A stretch of DNA of 64,000 nt. Source: Pyxicephalus adspersus (lineage: Eukaryota > Chordata > Amphibia > Anura > Pyxicephalidae). Below the pieces are notes generated by a model, which saw only the letters and a list, made by a program, of their open reading frames with translations, had not been told where the DNA came from and did no database searches. Position numbers and translations under genes: made by a program. Location of the stretch: the NCBI RefSeq assembly GCF_032062135.1, contig NC_092859.1, forward strand, positions 127,779,391 through 127,843,390, written 5' to 3'. Positions 37,048 through 48,899 of this stretch are shown here, one piece after another (position 1 is the stretch's first letter; each line of letters begins with the position of its first letter).

Positions 37048-40038
37048 TGCAAGGATCCGTTCTTCAAGGTCAGCCATTTCTTTCTTGTATGCTTTCATAG
37101 CAGCCTCTTTAAAGCTGGGACGAATACGTTTTTTCTTTGGGACTTCAACAATTTTTTCAGGTACATTTTTGTTTTCGTAATCATTTTCTGTCACATCATA
37201 AAATATTTCACATTCAGGCTCCAAAACATCCCCCTGGACCAGATCATCACATGGGGTGTCATATCCATCCATTTGTAGACTGGCAAACTCTGCATCATAT
37301 GAAGCGTTTTCATACTCTTGATAATCTTGTATCAGCTCCAAATTCTCATTTGTATTGGTGCGGTTTTCAAGTTTAGCAAGAACTTGTTCCATCACCTCTA
37401 CATAATCAGCTCCATTCTCATTACCAGCTGCTGACTCACTATAATCAACATCATCATCAGCTTTATAATAATAAGGTTCTGTATAGACATCAGAGTCAAG
37501 AGTTGTGCTGGATTCGTTAGCTGTAGACTGTGACAAAGTCCGAAATCTGCCCATAAATGAAGAACCACTTTCATCATAACCACTTAAACTCTGAGTGCTT
37601 TTATTCCAAACAACTTCCAAAGCTGATTTGGCCCGCTGGAGAGTAGAGCCAAACTTAGGAAAGCTGAAGGTTTTATCTGAGAGATCAATACTTAGTCGAC
37701 TGTGCCAGGATTTTGGTGGTGCATCTTCTGAGTCATCACTTGGCAACTCACTCTGGCTGCGATACATCATTGGCATTCGTGTTTGGTTCTGGTAAATTTC
37801 ATTGGCATTTGTTTCACTATAGGAGGCATATTCACTAGTCCATTGATTTTGTGCTGCAGTGCATATTTCTGGGCAAGATGGGGAATTGCTATCAAGTGTG
37901 TAGTTGTAGTTTTCTGTGTTGTATGGAAGATCTGTACTTTGGCACTTTTCGTAATTGTTTGCATAAATTTCCATCTGTTGATTTGAAGGGCAGTTTACAT
38001 TATAGGTAAAGGCATGTTGGGTAGATGTGTCAAGACCAGAATCAGTTCCTTGATCTAGATGGTGCCATTCCTTCCAAGGAGATAAATCACCACGTAGTGA
38101 AAGTTGAGAATCACTGTAGTGGCTACGGTCTCCTGAAGCACAAAGTATTCCATTGCTAACACCACTGTCAACAGTTTCAGTATTCTCTATTTCATTTTCC
38201 TCATGATAAGGCTCTGCATCAGTACCAAATGCTTGTTCTTGTGAACTTGCACACCAAGTTGATGAACTGTCTTCAGGTCTCCTTTGCCATAGTTCCCTAT
38301 CTGAAGAAGACAACAAGGAGCTGCCATTGGTTCTTACAAAATATTGATTTTCTGAAAAGTCCTCGGAGTAGGACTGGCATAACTTTGAAAAATCTGATTC
38401 AGAACGACTAAGTTTGGGAGTAGAAAAATCAGTCTGTGAATGCCACAAAGGAGTTGAATCGCTGTAATATACTTTGCTTTTTTCTAAGCTATCAGATACT
38501 GGGGACTGCAAATTAAGATCTCCATAGTCATCTTTGCTTTTATAAGTGGAATCAGTCGTTCTATGAGGTTTTTTATTGTGTGATGATTGGCCACCCCTTT
38601 TAATCCCAGTTGATTTCATCTGACCTTCTGATTTGGAAATTGTTGCATAACTGTTTCTGTTGATATCAGGTCCAATTTCCTTGTCACTGTCATCCTGACA
38701 TTCCCATTCATCATGGTTAATCTTTGGCTCCATGGCAGAAAATTTCATATCCATACTCTCATAAGTCTGAGAAGAAGGTAGTACCTTTTCTTTTTTACCT
38801 TTTAATTCATGTGAAATAATATCTGTAGAAACCCCTATTCCAGTTCCCTTTAGTTTGTAACATTTTTTTAAAACTAAATCTCTGTCTTGTTGTGTACCAA
38901 AATAAACAAGGATCGGTCGAGGCTTTGCATTTGGACAGTCTCTTTGATGTCCTATTCTGTGTGCAACTTCAATTTTCATATTGTTTTGTGCATCCGCAAA
39001 TCCCATTTTCTCAATTAGAATTCTATAAACAACATTTTCACAAATTTCCCCTTTTTCTTCAGGCACATTTAAAAACCTAAGACTGACCTTACTACTGTGG
39101 TGGCCCAACTGTTTAATATAGTCATGGATATCCCGAGTTTCCCTTCTTGACTGTACAAATCCTGTTCTCAGCTGTTCGATCTCACTTTGTACAACCTCAA
39201 CACTACTAGAAATTTCGTCAATTGATTGCTTTAAAGAGTTCACATGTCCTCTTAATTCTGAAAGCTCAGTTTCAATTTGACTTATACCCTGCAGTTCTTT
39301 GAAGATCATTTCCATGACATCATGGGTTTGACTTATGCATCCTGTTGAACTAAAGCCAGGTTCTAGGGTACTGCTTTTCTGTTGACGGACTGTTCTGTCC
39401 AGGGACTTGCTTCGTAACCCCCATGTTTTCTTCCATGTGCTTACTTCTGAATCTGAGGAAACACACTCTTGACTCTTTTTCCATTTTCTAAGTTTGCGAA
39501 GCGCACCCATTTTTAGACTATGTAAAGTACGTTCACCGTCAGAACTTCCATCAGATGGAGCTAAACTGCTCATACTTTTCCTGTTTCGCCTTACTGGCAT
39601 GGTTTGAGATGAGTATTCCTTGGTTGTACTGCCAGCCCTTGTTTCACTTAGAGATTCAGAGAATGAGCTATCAAGAGAAGATACTTCTTGAAATGCATCC
39701 TCGTTATTATTGCCAGTTAGAATAATATTCTTTTGCAGCCCATTGGCAATTGCTACCCGATAACTGAAAGTTGGAGAAAGTGAAAATTCCTTCTTCACTG
39801 TATCTTCTTCAGTTGATAAATTGCATGAAGAAGAACATTTAGCGATTTTCTTTACTGTGCTTTTTATGGTAGTTGAAATGTTGGGATTTTTGTACAGGGT
39901 AAATTGGGAAATATCCTGTTCCTCTTTGCTTGGACTCTCTTTCTTTTTAGTAGGATTCCCCAATTTCTTTGTAAACATTCCTTTGCAAAGCTTATATATA
40001 TAGGAGAAAATCAGGCTCTTCAATAGGGCAGAAACCAT
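37044..40038 (-). CDS. UNC13C: UNC13C (Munc13-3), first coding exon, residues 1-998, partial
   Basis: Munc13 proteins prime synaptic vesicles at presynaptic active zones by opening syntaxin-1; Munc13-3 is known mainly from cerebellum. This exon encodes only the long isoform-specific N-terminus; C1, C2 and MUN domains lie on later exons outside the window. Visible parts are a conserved start ([13 protein letters not shown] at 16-28), Ser-rich basic stretches (150-215), a coiled coil (about 231-310) leading into a LINE-1 ORF1-like segment (317-420), a disordered region with [21 protein letters not shown] (544-564, split here for reading only), a basic amphipathic segment [20 protein letters not shown] (791-810) in the region reported to bind calmodulin in this family, and an acidic tail before [20 protein letters not shown]. 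Start: the ATG at 40038 matches the mammalian N-terminus. An in-frame ATG at 40134 lies beyond the candidate acceptor and was rejected. The +4 base is G; -3 is C. Confidence 0.95.
38779..39348 (-). other. UNC13C: LINE-1 ORF1p-like segment inside UNC13C (residues about 231-420)
   Basis: The order coiled coil, RRM-like core, start of CTD is that of L1 ORF1p (Transposase_22-type). The helix [20 protein letters not shown] and following heptads run to about residue 310. Then come IHDYIKQL and [13 protein letters not shown] (compare the N-L-R-L-x-G-V-P-E block of ORF1p), [24 protein letters not shown] and KPRPILVYF (compare the ahRxg...PRpIivrF block), followed by [20 protein letters not shown] and [12 protein letters not shown]. 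The remainder of the ORF1p C-terminal domain is absent. Similarity is judged by eye from family motifs; RNA binding is not shown. Confidence 0.75.
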
Positions 40039-40123
40039 CAGGGGAACTTTATATGAAACTATAATTGCAAAAAAAGGTAACACTAGCTCCTGAGAAAGGT
40101 TTGTATGTCCACAGCACGCACAG

Positions 40124-40146
40124 CTGTAGCACAAAAAAAATTGTAC
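40124..40146 (-). other. UNC13C: Candidate splice acceptor upstream of the UNC13C start
   Basis: On the minus strand an eight-T tract is followed by GTGCTACAG, giving a strong acceptor with the exon starting at 40123. The resulting 85-base leader before the ATG at 40038 contains no other ATG. A weaker alternative acceptor, CTTTCTCAG, would start the exon at 40089. Either choice implies at least one upstream non-coding exon. Confidence 0.55.
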
Positions 40147-40878
40147 GTGTTACAAAGAGTGTCCTGTGGAAGGACCACAAGGTCTGTAGGCTGACGCTCC
40201 ACTTCTCATGATTTCTGGATGTGTCTACAATGAAGGGAATTTTTATATCATTGATAGGTAATCAGAACATACAAATAATTGATTATCAATGCAGACAGCA
40301 AGCAATGCATGCATAGTCTTTTGGGTGATGTAGCAAGGTCAACAAACACATAATGTTAAACAGTTTTCTGCATGCTTAATAATTTTATTCTGTATTTATC
40401 CTATTTAACTAATTGTTACGAAACATTGATTCTTTAAGCCCCACTCTAGTCATAAGGTTTTTTTTAAATAATTTGTTAATTGGTTTTCAGTAGAGTGTCC
40501 CACGATAATGGTTTAAACTGTTCAACTGATGTCTCTCCCAATATAAAAAGATTTCTTCTTACTAATTAATGGGTGTCCGCCAGAACACAAAATTAGGACA
40601 AAAATTCCTACTTTCTGTTTGTGTGATGGGTATCAGGTAGAGCAGAGAGTAAGGTCAGATCAGTCCATTTACATTCTTTTATGATTTCAGACAGAACAGG
40701 TAGTCGGAGAAAATCCAAGATCTATTGGACTAGAGAAAGACAAAATTATCTCCCAACCTGTTAGTTGGGTGTCAGACAGAATTCAATGAATTCCCTGACT
40801 ACTTGCCTAACTGAGGGGTTTTGAACAGTAAAATAGATGAAATCCCTAACTTGGCATACAACCAGCTACGAAAAACAC

Positions 40879-41198
40879 ATACCATATACTCCAATATAAA
40901 ATGACTGTTAAAGAGCAATGGGAAAAAACAAGGTTGATGGCCACTAGAATGGAGTTAACACAAGTAACCATGTTTATTCCATGCTTCTGTTCCCTGATCC
41001 ATTCTGTGCATAGTGGGACGGACCGTAGAGTAAAGGGTAAAAGAAGCAAAGGGACTTTTAATAGGGGAAAACACAGGCTGCTGAAGACAGGAAACTGGGA
41101 GAGTGGCAAGGTGTAGATGGGTAACTACTATTAATGAAATTATAATTTTGCATTATGTGGTAAAAAAATGTCAGTTTATACTTGAGTATATATGGTAT
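40879..41198. mobile_element. MITE-like element with long terminal inverted repeats (320 bp)
   Basis: The left end ATACCATATACTCCAATATA, then AAATGAC, pairs with the right end, whose reverse complement is ATACCATATATACTCAAGTA, then TAAACTGAC. These terminal inverted repeats are about 27-29 bp with a few differences. The interior is non-coding. No convincing target duplication is visible, so the superfamily is not assigned. Similar ends (ATACCGTATATACTCGAGTATA-like) occur widely in vertebrate repeats as I recall them. Confidence 0.65.
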
Positions 41199-42923
41199 TG
41201 GGTGGAAATTTTGTCACAGCATATTACTCCCTACTGGACCTCTGTGACGAGGATGATGTAACCCCTGTGCGTGTGCATACGTTTTATTATCCCCCAGCTA
41301 GCTCTATATGCTAATCATCTCAGTTATTGAGGGTTTGCATGGCCTTACAGCACCCCTAATGATAAGAGCACCCCTTCTTAGTGGAATCTTTTCCATGCTG
41401 AGCATTTTTGAATAGTATACCTTCCCCACTGTGCTCTGGAGATTCTCTGATCACAGCCTGCCTGCCATACAACCACAATGCCTAATATTTAAAATCTTCC
41501 CAGCTGACCTTTTAGCACTTCATGTATGCATGGCTGAAACTGCATCAACTTTAGTATGTTTAACCTAAAATGTATGTGCTTCAGTGGAATGCTTGTCTGC
41601 ACCCTGGTAACCCATTGACCCAAATTCAAAATATGCTCAAAATGGTAGTGGTGGTGGTGGGGGCAGTCACTAAGGCTGGCTGCATAATTGTCGTGATTAT
41701 CATTTAAGCACATCTATGAGTTGAGGACAATGAAAAACAAAAAAATAAATCACAACCTTGGAAAACAGATGTTACACAATGATGTGAATGAAAATTTGTA
41801 AAACAACTGAGGATCTGTCAAGAAGGTACATAAAGTCTATTTAGAAAGCTCATTCTCTCATCAATGTTTTTAAATATATATTTTTAGACATCTATTATAT
41901 TAATGTTAGGCTTTTCTATTTTTAGCTTATGAATATCCTTGCCTAATTTCATTTTAACAGGGAATATTTTGAATCCTTATGGCAGGAGTGATTCTTGCCA
42001 GAAAATGGCAGAAATGTTTTTATCAAGTTTTATCAACCAAATGCAAAGTGGCAATGTGCTGCCCAGTAGTTTGTCTATCTCTGCTTCCTGCAGGCAGTGA
42101 CTTAGGTGCTCACAAGCATATAAACTGTATATAAACCCTAAATCTGTTTTTGGTATGTTTGGCATCAAGCCTCACTGTATACAATTTTCCTAAATAAACC
42201 ATTTTGTGATTAAGTAGCTAAGTTTCTTACTCTACCACTAACTGCACTTTATGTTGCAAGGCGACAACACTCAGTCATTGTCTTTCAATTAGTAAAGGTG
42301 TGGTCAGCATGTGGGCTCTCCTTCAATTGGCCGTTGGGTTTACATGCTCTTTAATTTTATGCATTGCTACTTTGTATTGCAGACTTTTGGCCAAACCTGA
42401 TGTGAGTATGTGTACACATGCCTTGACATTTGTAGTACAAAGTAGTCAAGAACCCTGTGAAGGAAACTTAAAAGGCTGGTATATGTAATACTACCACAGC
42501 AAGGTAACAGGCCACTGTAATAAGTGCATTAGGTATATTATTGAAAATGTCGGTGTGGTGTTTATGTGTGGGGCATGGGGTTAGAGCACAATAATGATTA
42601 GGAGCTGAGCATGCGTCAGCTGCTGCATGAACATTTGCAATTCTGCACTGAAGCAATATAGTAACTAAAGATACCATATATGCTGATTTTGGAAGATCTG
42701 GATTATCAAGACATTGATCTACAATAGAAGGACTGCACAAGGAAAGCTCACATACTTACAACAAATAAGCCATTATCACTGATTTAGATTTTGTTGTTTT
42801 TTTTATCTATTCATATCCTAAATTAGTATCTTGGCAAAACATTTACTTTAAAGACCTGCACAGCCTTTCTATTTTGATCTTCAAGATTTTTGCAATAAAA
42901 GAAGATTTTTGCAAGAAGAAGAA

Positions 42924-43424
42924 GGTTTAGAGAATGTTCACTTTGCAAAAGTAAAGTTTCACTTTGTGAAACTAAGTGAATGAGATGAAATTCAGTGAAA
43001 ATAACCTGTGTAAAAAATACCCACTCATGAACACAAAATAAAATACACTGGTAAACTAAACTTGAAAAAACAAACAAATTGCAAGCAGGCAGTTCTTTAT
43101 TGCTAAAGGAGCACTTCGCTGCCCTTCAATAAAACAAACTTATCTGCCTGTTCACAATCTTCTGTTGAATGAACACTGAGCTTTCAATTTGCAGCTCAGT
43201 ATATGAACCCAGCATACATGGGTTCTGAGAATGAGATTGTCCATAGTAAGAGTTGCAATACGTAAGAGTTACATCATTCTGATTTGGTCTATCAAGATGG
43301 CTGGAAACCCAAAAGAAAAGGAGGTGAAGATGTTAATGTTTGTGATGGGGATGAGTTTGAATCTTCTTTAAAGTCTGCACAGCTTTTTTTCATTCACTTT
43401 TTCAAAGTGAACATTCTCTAATCC
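42924..43424. repeat. Spaced inverted repeat, possible MITE
   Basis: TTAGAGAATGTTCACTTTGC, continuing AAAAGTAAAG (from 42927), is matched at about 27 of 30 positions by the reverse complement of the sequence ending near 43422 (AAAGTGAACATTCTCTAATC). About 440 bases lie between. A CTTTAAAG(AC)CTGCACAGC word also occurs as a direct repeat near 42848 and 43370. The element's outer limits are uncertain. Confidence 0.5.
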
Positions 43425-45279
43425 TAAATCAAACCCACCATGTTTGCAGCTGACAACATAGCCCCTAGTGCACAATCAATAAGACTTTCCTCTCCAAAGG
43501 CTAGGAAGCTTTTAAATCTTATCCAGATATTGTCCTGTAAACCTTTACTTAGGCTGTGTCAAAAGCTTAAAAAATGGGATACAGGAGTTTATCAGATGTG
43601 CAGTAAGGTATTAAACAATTAACAGAATTTGATGAGTTTGAGCTTTTTAGATAACTTTTCAGTACCGCAACAAGTTTATTACTAAAATATAAGAAAATAG
43701 ATCCACTTGTAAATACAGATATGTGTGCTCTGTGTAACAAACACATGAACAGCATATGTAATTTCAGCTGGATGGAACAGATTAAATAAATACATACATG
43801 TTCAATTCTATCCAAAATTGTCCACCTGAAAATTAAAAGATAGCAGTGTTAAGCAAAAATCTCTATCACAACTGAGGTTAAGCATAAATGATGTAGGGGA
43901 AATACAGAAAACAATAAAACATGATCAGTCTTTATCTAATGAGGTAATGGATGGAGAAGGTGTAATGCACTGCTACCATGACAGTGATCTATTTTGCTTG
44001 TCCTTAGGGATCCTTAATCCAGACATTTAGATCTGGATGTGTCTGTTGCTTCCCTGTAATAATTCCATACAATACACATGTATCAGTTTACTGTCATTGT
44101 TGGCAGCAATGTTAATAAAAAAACAAAAATTAAATTTACTTTTTTTATCAATGCTTTACTATATTTAAGACGGGATAACTACTCAGTTTACACTATATGA
44201 AATTACGATATTTATGCATGGTTTAGTATGTTTTGGTGTACTATAATTCATAAATAACATGTTGGAAAGAGACATTACTCTGGATAAAAGATCCCAGTTG
44301 GATTGGGTTTGCTAGCCTGTGGCTTTGGAATTCTATGCAGCGTACTACTTCCTTTTGGTTCATCTGTAGCATTTTATATTTCAGATACCTCTAAAGTAAA
44401 ATACAAGGTATTTCATTCACATAGTCTCCTAAAGAGACATGGTCAGCTTATTCAAAGTAAAAAAACGAAGTCCTCCCCATCTTCCAATAGCTCAGTGATA
44501 TTCAACTTGCCAGAAATGCTCTGCCACTACTTCCACTATTGCAGAGCCCAGTGTCAGCTGTGATTCCCTAAGTAGAGCAGTAATGGTTGCATGGATAGTT
44601 GCATGATCTGAATAATGTCACATGGGAGAAGGTTGCATGTCTCTACAAACCCCAATGCTTCAATGTACTATATATTTTATACAGCTGGGGTAGCAAAAGG
44701 AACAACGGGGGAATCTGTCAAGGTGGGTATCAGTGGTTCAGGGGCAGGGGGACTTTTTATGGATTTGTGAATAGGCAAAGTGAGAATGCCTTTTTCATTA
44801 GAAAAAATAAAAGACTTGGATATGGTATTATTTTTTTTTATTCAATTATTTATTTATCCTTTGCATGTCAGACTTCTGCTGCAGTCAGAGTGCCGTTTTT
44901 TCTTACTTTCTTATTTAATACCAGTTTAAAATAACAGACTGGCAATCTGACTTTTATTTCAAGTACACGTAAGTGTTTACTGGGCTGCCATCTAGATGAA
45001 TCCACTTTCATATTACATTTGAAGAGGAAAAAGGCTCAACTCCGTTACCGAACAATCCAAAGTAACTTTCCCCACAGACAGTGAGGCAATCAATATTGTG
45101 TACAACTCAACTACTGTAAAACAAGACAAACAGCATGTGTCACTAGACTACGAAGTCCAATACTGTTTGTTTTAATGAAGACAAGAGCTCCTACAAGAAA
45201 GATATGTTGAAGCTTTTAGGAAAAAGGTGAACAGATAGAGCATGGATTAAAGCACCCAACTTTACCTGCATAATAAATA

Positions 45280-45830
45280 GTGTTGGTGTTCGAATTCGGG
45301 TTGTCCTTATATTCGACCCGAATATGTATGTTCGAATTTGGATAGACCCGACCCGAAAAACACGGAATTCGACGGCACAAATTTGTGTGTAAAAAATTTA
45401 TCTAACATTTAACATTCTAAATGTAACTAACTTTTATTATTTTACAGGTTATCCCACAATGACAGGATGATTCCCATGGGTGCACAGCCGTGGGAATCCT
45501 TCTGTCAGTGTGGGATCCCCAGGCACTAGAGGTTAAATGAGGACAAGTCTCCCTATTCCAAACCTCTAGTGCTCTCTGATGAGCTGAGGAAAGCTTTCCT
45601 CAGCCAATCATGGAGCACTATACCTATTCCGGGATAGAGTTTCTATCCAAGAACACATACAACTAGTAAAGGGCTGCAAGAGCAATCAGGGGAGCAGAGC
45701 TGTCAGGGGGGCCTGCCTCAACCTTCTACTAAAATAGAAAGTCTGCTTAAACTTTCCCAGCCCTCTACCTATCCTAAATCACCTATTCTTAGTGAGTGTA
45801 ACATTCATTAAAAAATAGAGGTACACTTCT
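45280..45830. repeat. Interspersed repeat with CGAA-rich start and serial hairpins
   Basis: The block starts with TTCGAATTCGGGTTGTCC, ATTCGACCCGAATATG, TTCGAATTTGGATAGACC, a CpG-rich patch in AT-rich DNA. Three imperfect palindromes follow one another: CCCACAATGACAGGATGATT against its mirror ending CTGTCAGTGTGGG (about 45453-45509), CACTAGAGGTT against AACCTCTAGTG (about 45525-45572), and GCTGAGGAAAGCTTTCCTCAGC (about 45583-45604, given only as a palindrome centre AAGCTT). It resembles frog repeat sequence I recall; class and ends are unverified. Confidence 0.5.
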
Positions 45831-48800
45831 TCTTTTCGTTTGCATTTTTGGGCATAACATTTTCATCTTTCCTCTATATTTCCATAGAGCAGGCAAAATC
45901 TCACACAAAGTCTGGTCTATGGCAAGAACGTCCTCTCACAAAAGTTTGGCGGCCCTGCATCCCACCAGAATTTTGGTCCCATAGCTGCTACAGACATGAG
46001 ATGCTGTTAAGGTAAGCATGTTCCATTTTTTAATTTATTGTAGGTGCCTTTTTTACTTACTGATTAGTATGATACTTGGGGAGAAAAGGGAGGGGGGCAC
46101 AGAGTGTAAGCAGATCTGTAATTTTAGTAGATGGTTCACTTTCACCTAGCCATACATGTAACAAGTTATTTTTAGCCCCACAATTATAATTGAAAATATT
46201 CGTCAGAAACCAAGCAATCAGACAAACCAAAAGTTGGATTGACCAACAGAAACTAGTCAGATGTGATGTCATTAAAGGGTAAAAATTAACAGCTTCTATT
46301 CAGTTTTTTAAACAATCAATATAAAATGGAAAAAATCAACTGCAATTTTGTTAAAAGCAACTGGATTTAATAAAGTTGCAAATGGTTGATCCTTGCAAAT
46401 GGTTGAAACCACTGTTTTATTTCTTTGATTACTATTTAAAAAATATCATTTTAGTAGTAAGCTTTGGAGGCCAAAACTAAACATTTGTTTAAAAAAAACT
46501 CACACTGCAAACTTTGGCAATACTCTTTTTTTGATGGTTCATCTAGCGCTTGTGTGAATGTGAGATGTATCATGCTACTCTTCCACTGCCAGGATCACCT
46601 TATGTGCAGGGCTAAGTTTACCACTTGACACAGTAGGTTTGTGCCTAAAGGTAGTAGTGGCAAACAAGTGTGTTTTTAATGTAATTATTAATATGATTTT
46701 ATGCCATTTTGCATGTGTCATTAATTAAAATAGGCACTTGATATAAGGTTATTCATACAGTATTACAATATTCTAAGTCAGGTTGGGACCAGAAAAACAA
46801 AGAAATTCAGAGTGTAAGAGATGATCATAGCAGAGGGGTGTTATATAGGGAACAAAATGCAGGGTGCCTATAGGTTACAGTGATTAAACTTTAATACTAA
46901 ATAATAATAAAGTATAAACTAATATTGATACTTGCTGTGTGTCTGCACTGTCTGTACTATGGTAAAATGCATCCCTTTCTGTTATTCTACTTGTACGTTT
47001 CCATGCTCACTTTTACAACATTATTTAATTCTATGTCTGTATGGTTTAAGAATAATGCATGTCTGCAGTCTAGACTATTCTAAGATTGTGAGAGTCTCTA
47101 AACAGAAGGTGGCTCAGCCTTTGCTCAGTCATATTGACAATACAGAGTGGGTTGTTGATAATATACGCTCACAATTCCGGTCAATAAAATGATGTTGATC
47201 AATTGAGATTATGGAATTAGTTGGTGTCAGTAGGGTAGAAAATGAACTTTGAAGAAATTCCTTTAATCCATGTTGTCAGAGGAAAAATGCAACCTATAAA
47301 TCTGCCAGATCTACTATAAGCAGACTGATCCATGCTTACCTGTTGATCAAAATAATTTACTTCACACGGGTACTGTAAAGTAGGTAGTGCTATAGGATCA
47401 CAACTCTAATTCAACACAAAAAACTGATTGGCTGGTACTACAGGGAACTACAATATGCACAACCTTGGTTTTGGTTTACATCATAGCTATAAAGGGTATT
47501 TGACTTATGAAATACAGGGGCTACCATGGTTGGACTCCTTGAAAATTGAAAGATGTCAGCGATACATTGATCTTTGACTTCAGATCTTTGTAAGTGACTC
47601 ATTTAAAACTAGTATACAGGTCAAGCAAGTCTGAATAAAGTCAGCACACCTGGTCTTGGATTTTTTGGGGGTTAGTTTGTAGCATTGAATTCAATGGGTC
47701 AAAAAAAACTAAAAGAAGGGTTCAGCAGTGGTGGTTGCTATATTTCTCTTGCTGCAAGTTTTCTTTTTAAATGTAACATTATATCCCAGAAGTGCACGTG
47801 TCATTCTTGTAATTGGGAATCCTGTTTTCTCCTTGGGGCAAAGTTGGGTTTGGCTGCATAGGGCTTCATTTGCCTACCATTAAACTAAAATAGCATAATA
47901 TTGATTGATGTTTCTTTTCAGTCTCATAATAAATGGTAAAATTCTACTAAATGAAATCTCTGCCATTATAGTGTTTTGATGTGGAATCCTTGCATGGATA
48001 GGAGAGTAGAATCATATCTCATCATTGTCTAGATCATTGCTACATTGTTTATGTAGGCTAAACTAAGCTGCATGTAACAGAATGGAGCAGCAATCACTTC
48101 TGATGTTCTGGAAGATTGCTGGAATTCCCTTTTTTTCTGATGGGTTAACGCAGAGAGAAGGGATGGCACAGACACATTAACGCCTGCGAGTCATATTACA
48201 TCAGGCAAATCCAATCTGTATTCTTGGCTAACTGAATACAGATGAGCATGGGAAGATTGGATTTTCAGATCAAAAGAAGTCAAAGAAGCACATTAATTTT
48301 TAAGCAGACCAATGACATGACAGCACTGCATTCATTGAACCAGGAATCCCACTTTAAATAATGGTCACATCCAACAGTGGACTCAGGTGTTTAGATTCTT
48401 GTGCAACCAAACATATGATTAGCATTAGCATCCTGCTGCCGGCCAAAAATTTATTTAACCCACTGCAAGCCACACAGTACAATGGTTAAAAATAATTTCT
48501 AAAGATATTTTTTTATTCTTTATTAAGTTTCACTTGCTCAAACAAAGCTCAGGAGACCATAAACTGATTTCAGCACCATGCACCTCCATTTACACTTACA
48601 GTGTATTCCTGTCCTTGTCAGTTATTGTAAGAATGTGATTTTGATCCCTTTAATCAGACTGTACAAGGCTTTATCCCAGCTAGCTTCCACTTCAAAGTGC
48701 TAATTGTTTCCAGTTTTCTTATCATGCTTGGCCCAAATCACAATCTAATCTGAATGACAATTTTTCTGGATAATAATCTAGAGTACGCTGCTGCTGATAT

Positions 48801-48899
48801 TTTCAGATAAACTGCAGGGAGTTCATCTTGTAATATTAATCAAGAAGCAGAAATGCATAAACATCTGTAAATCTCAATTTAATACTAATCCGTTGGTGA

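Noticed and set aside
37137..39080. Short plus-strand frames opposite the UNC13C exon
   Set aside because: They are shadows of the minus-strand coding sequence with no independent support.
40039..40134. N-terminal extension of the UNC13C frame to an upstream ATG
   Set aside because: The extra 32 residues lack similarity to the family, and a strong acceptor at 40124 places the upstream ATG in intron.
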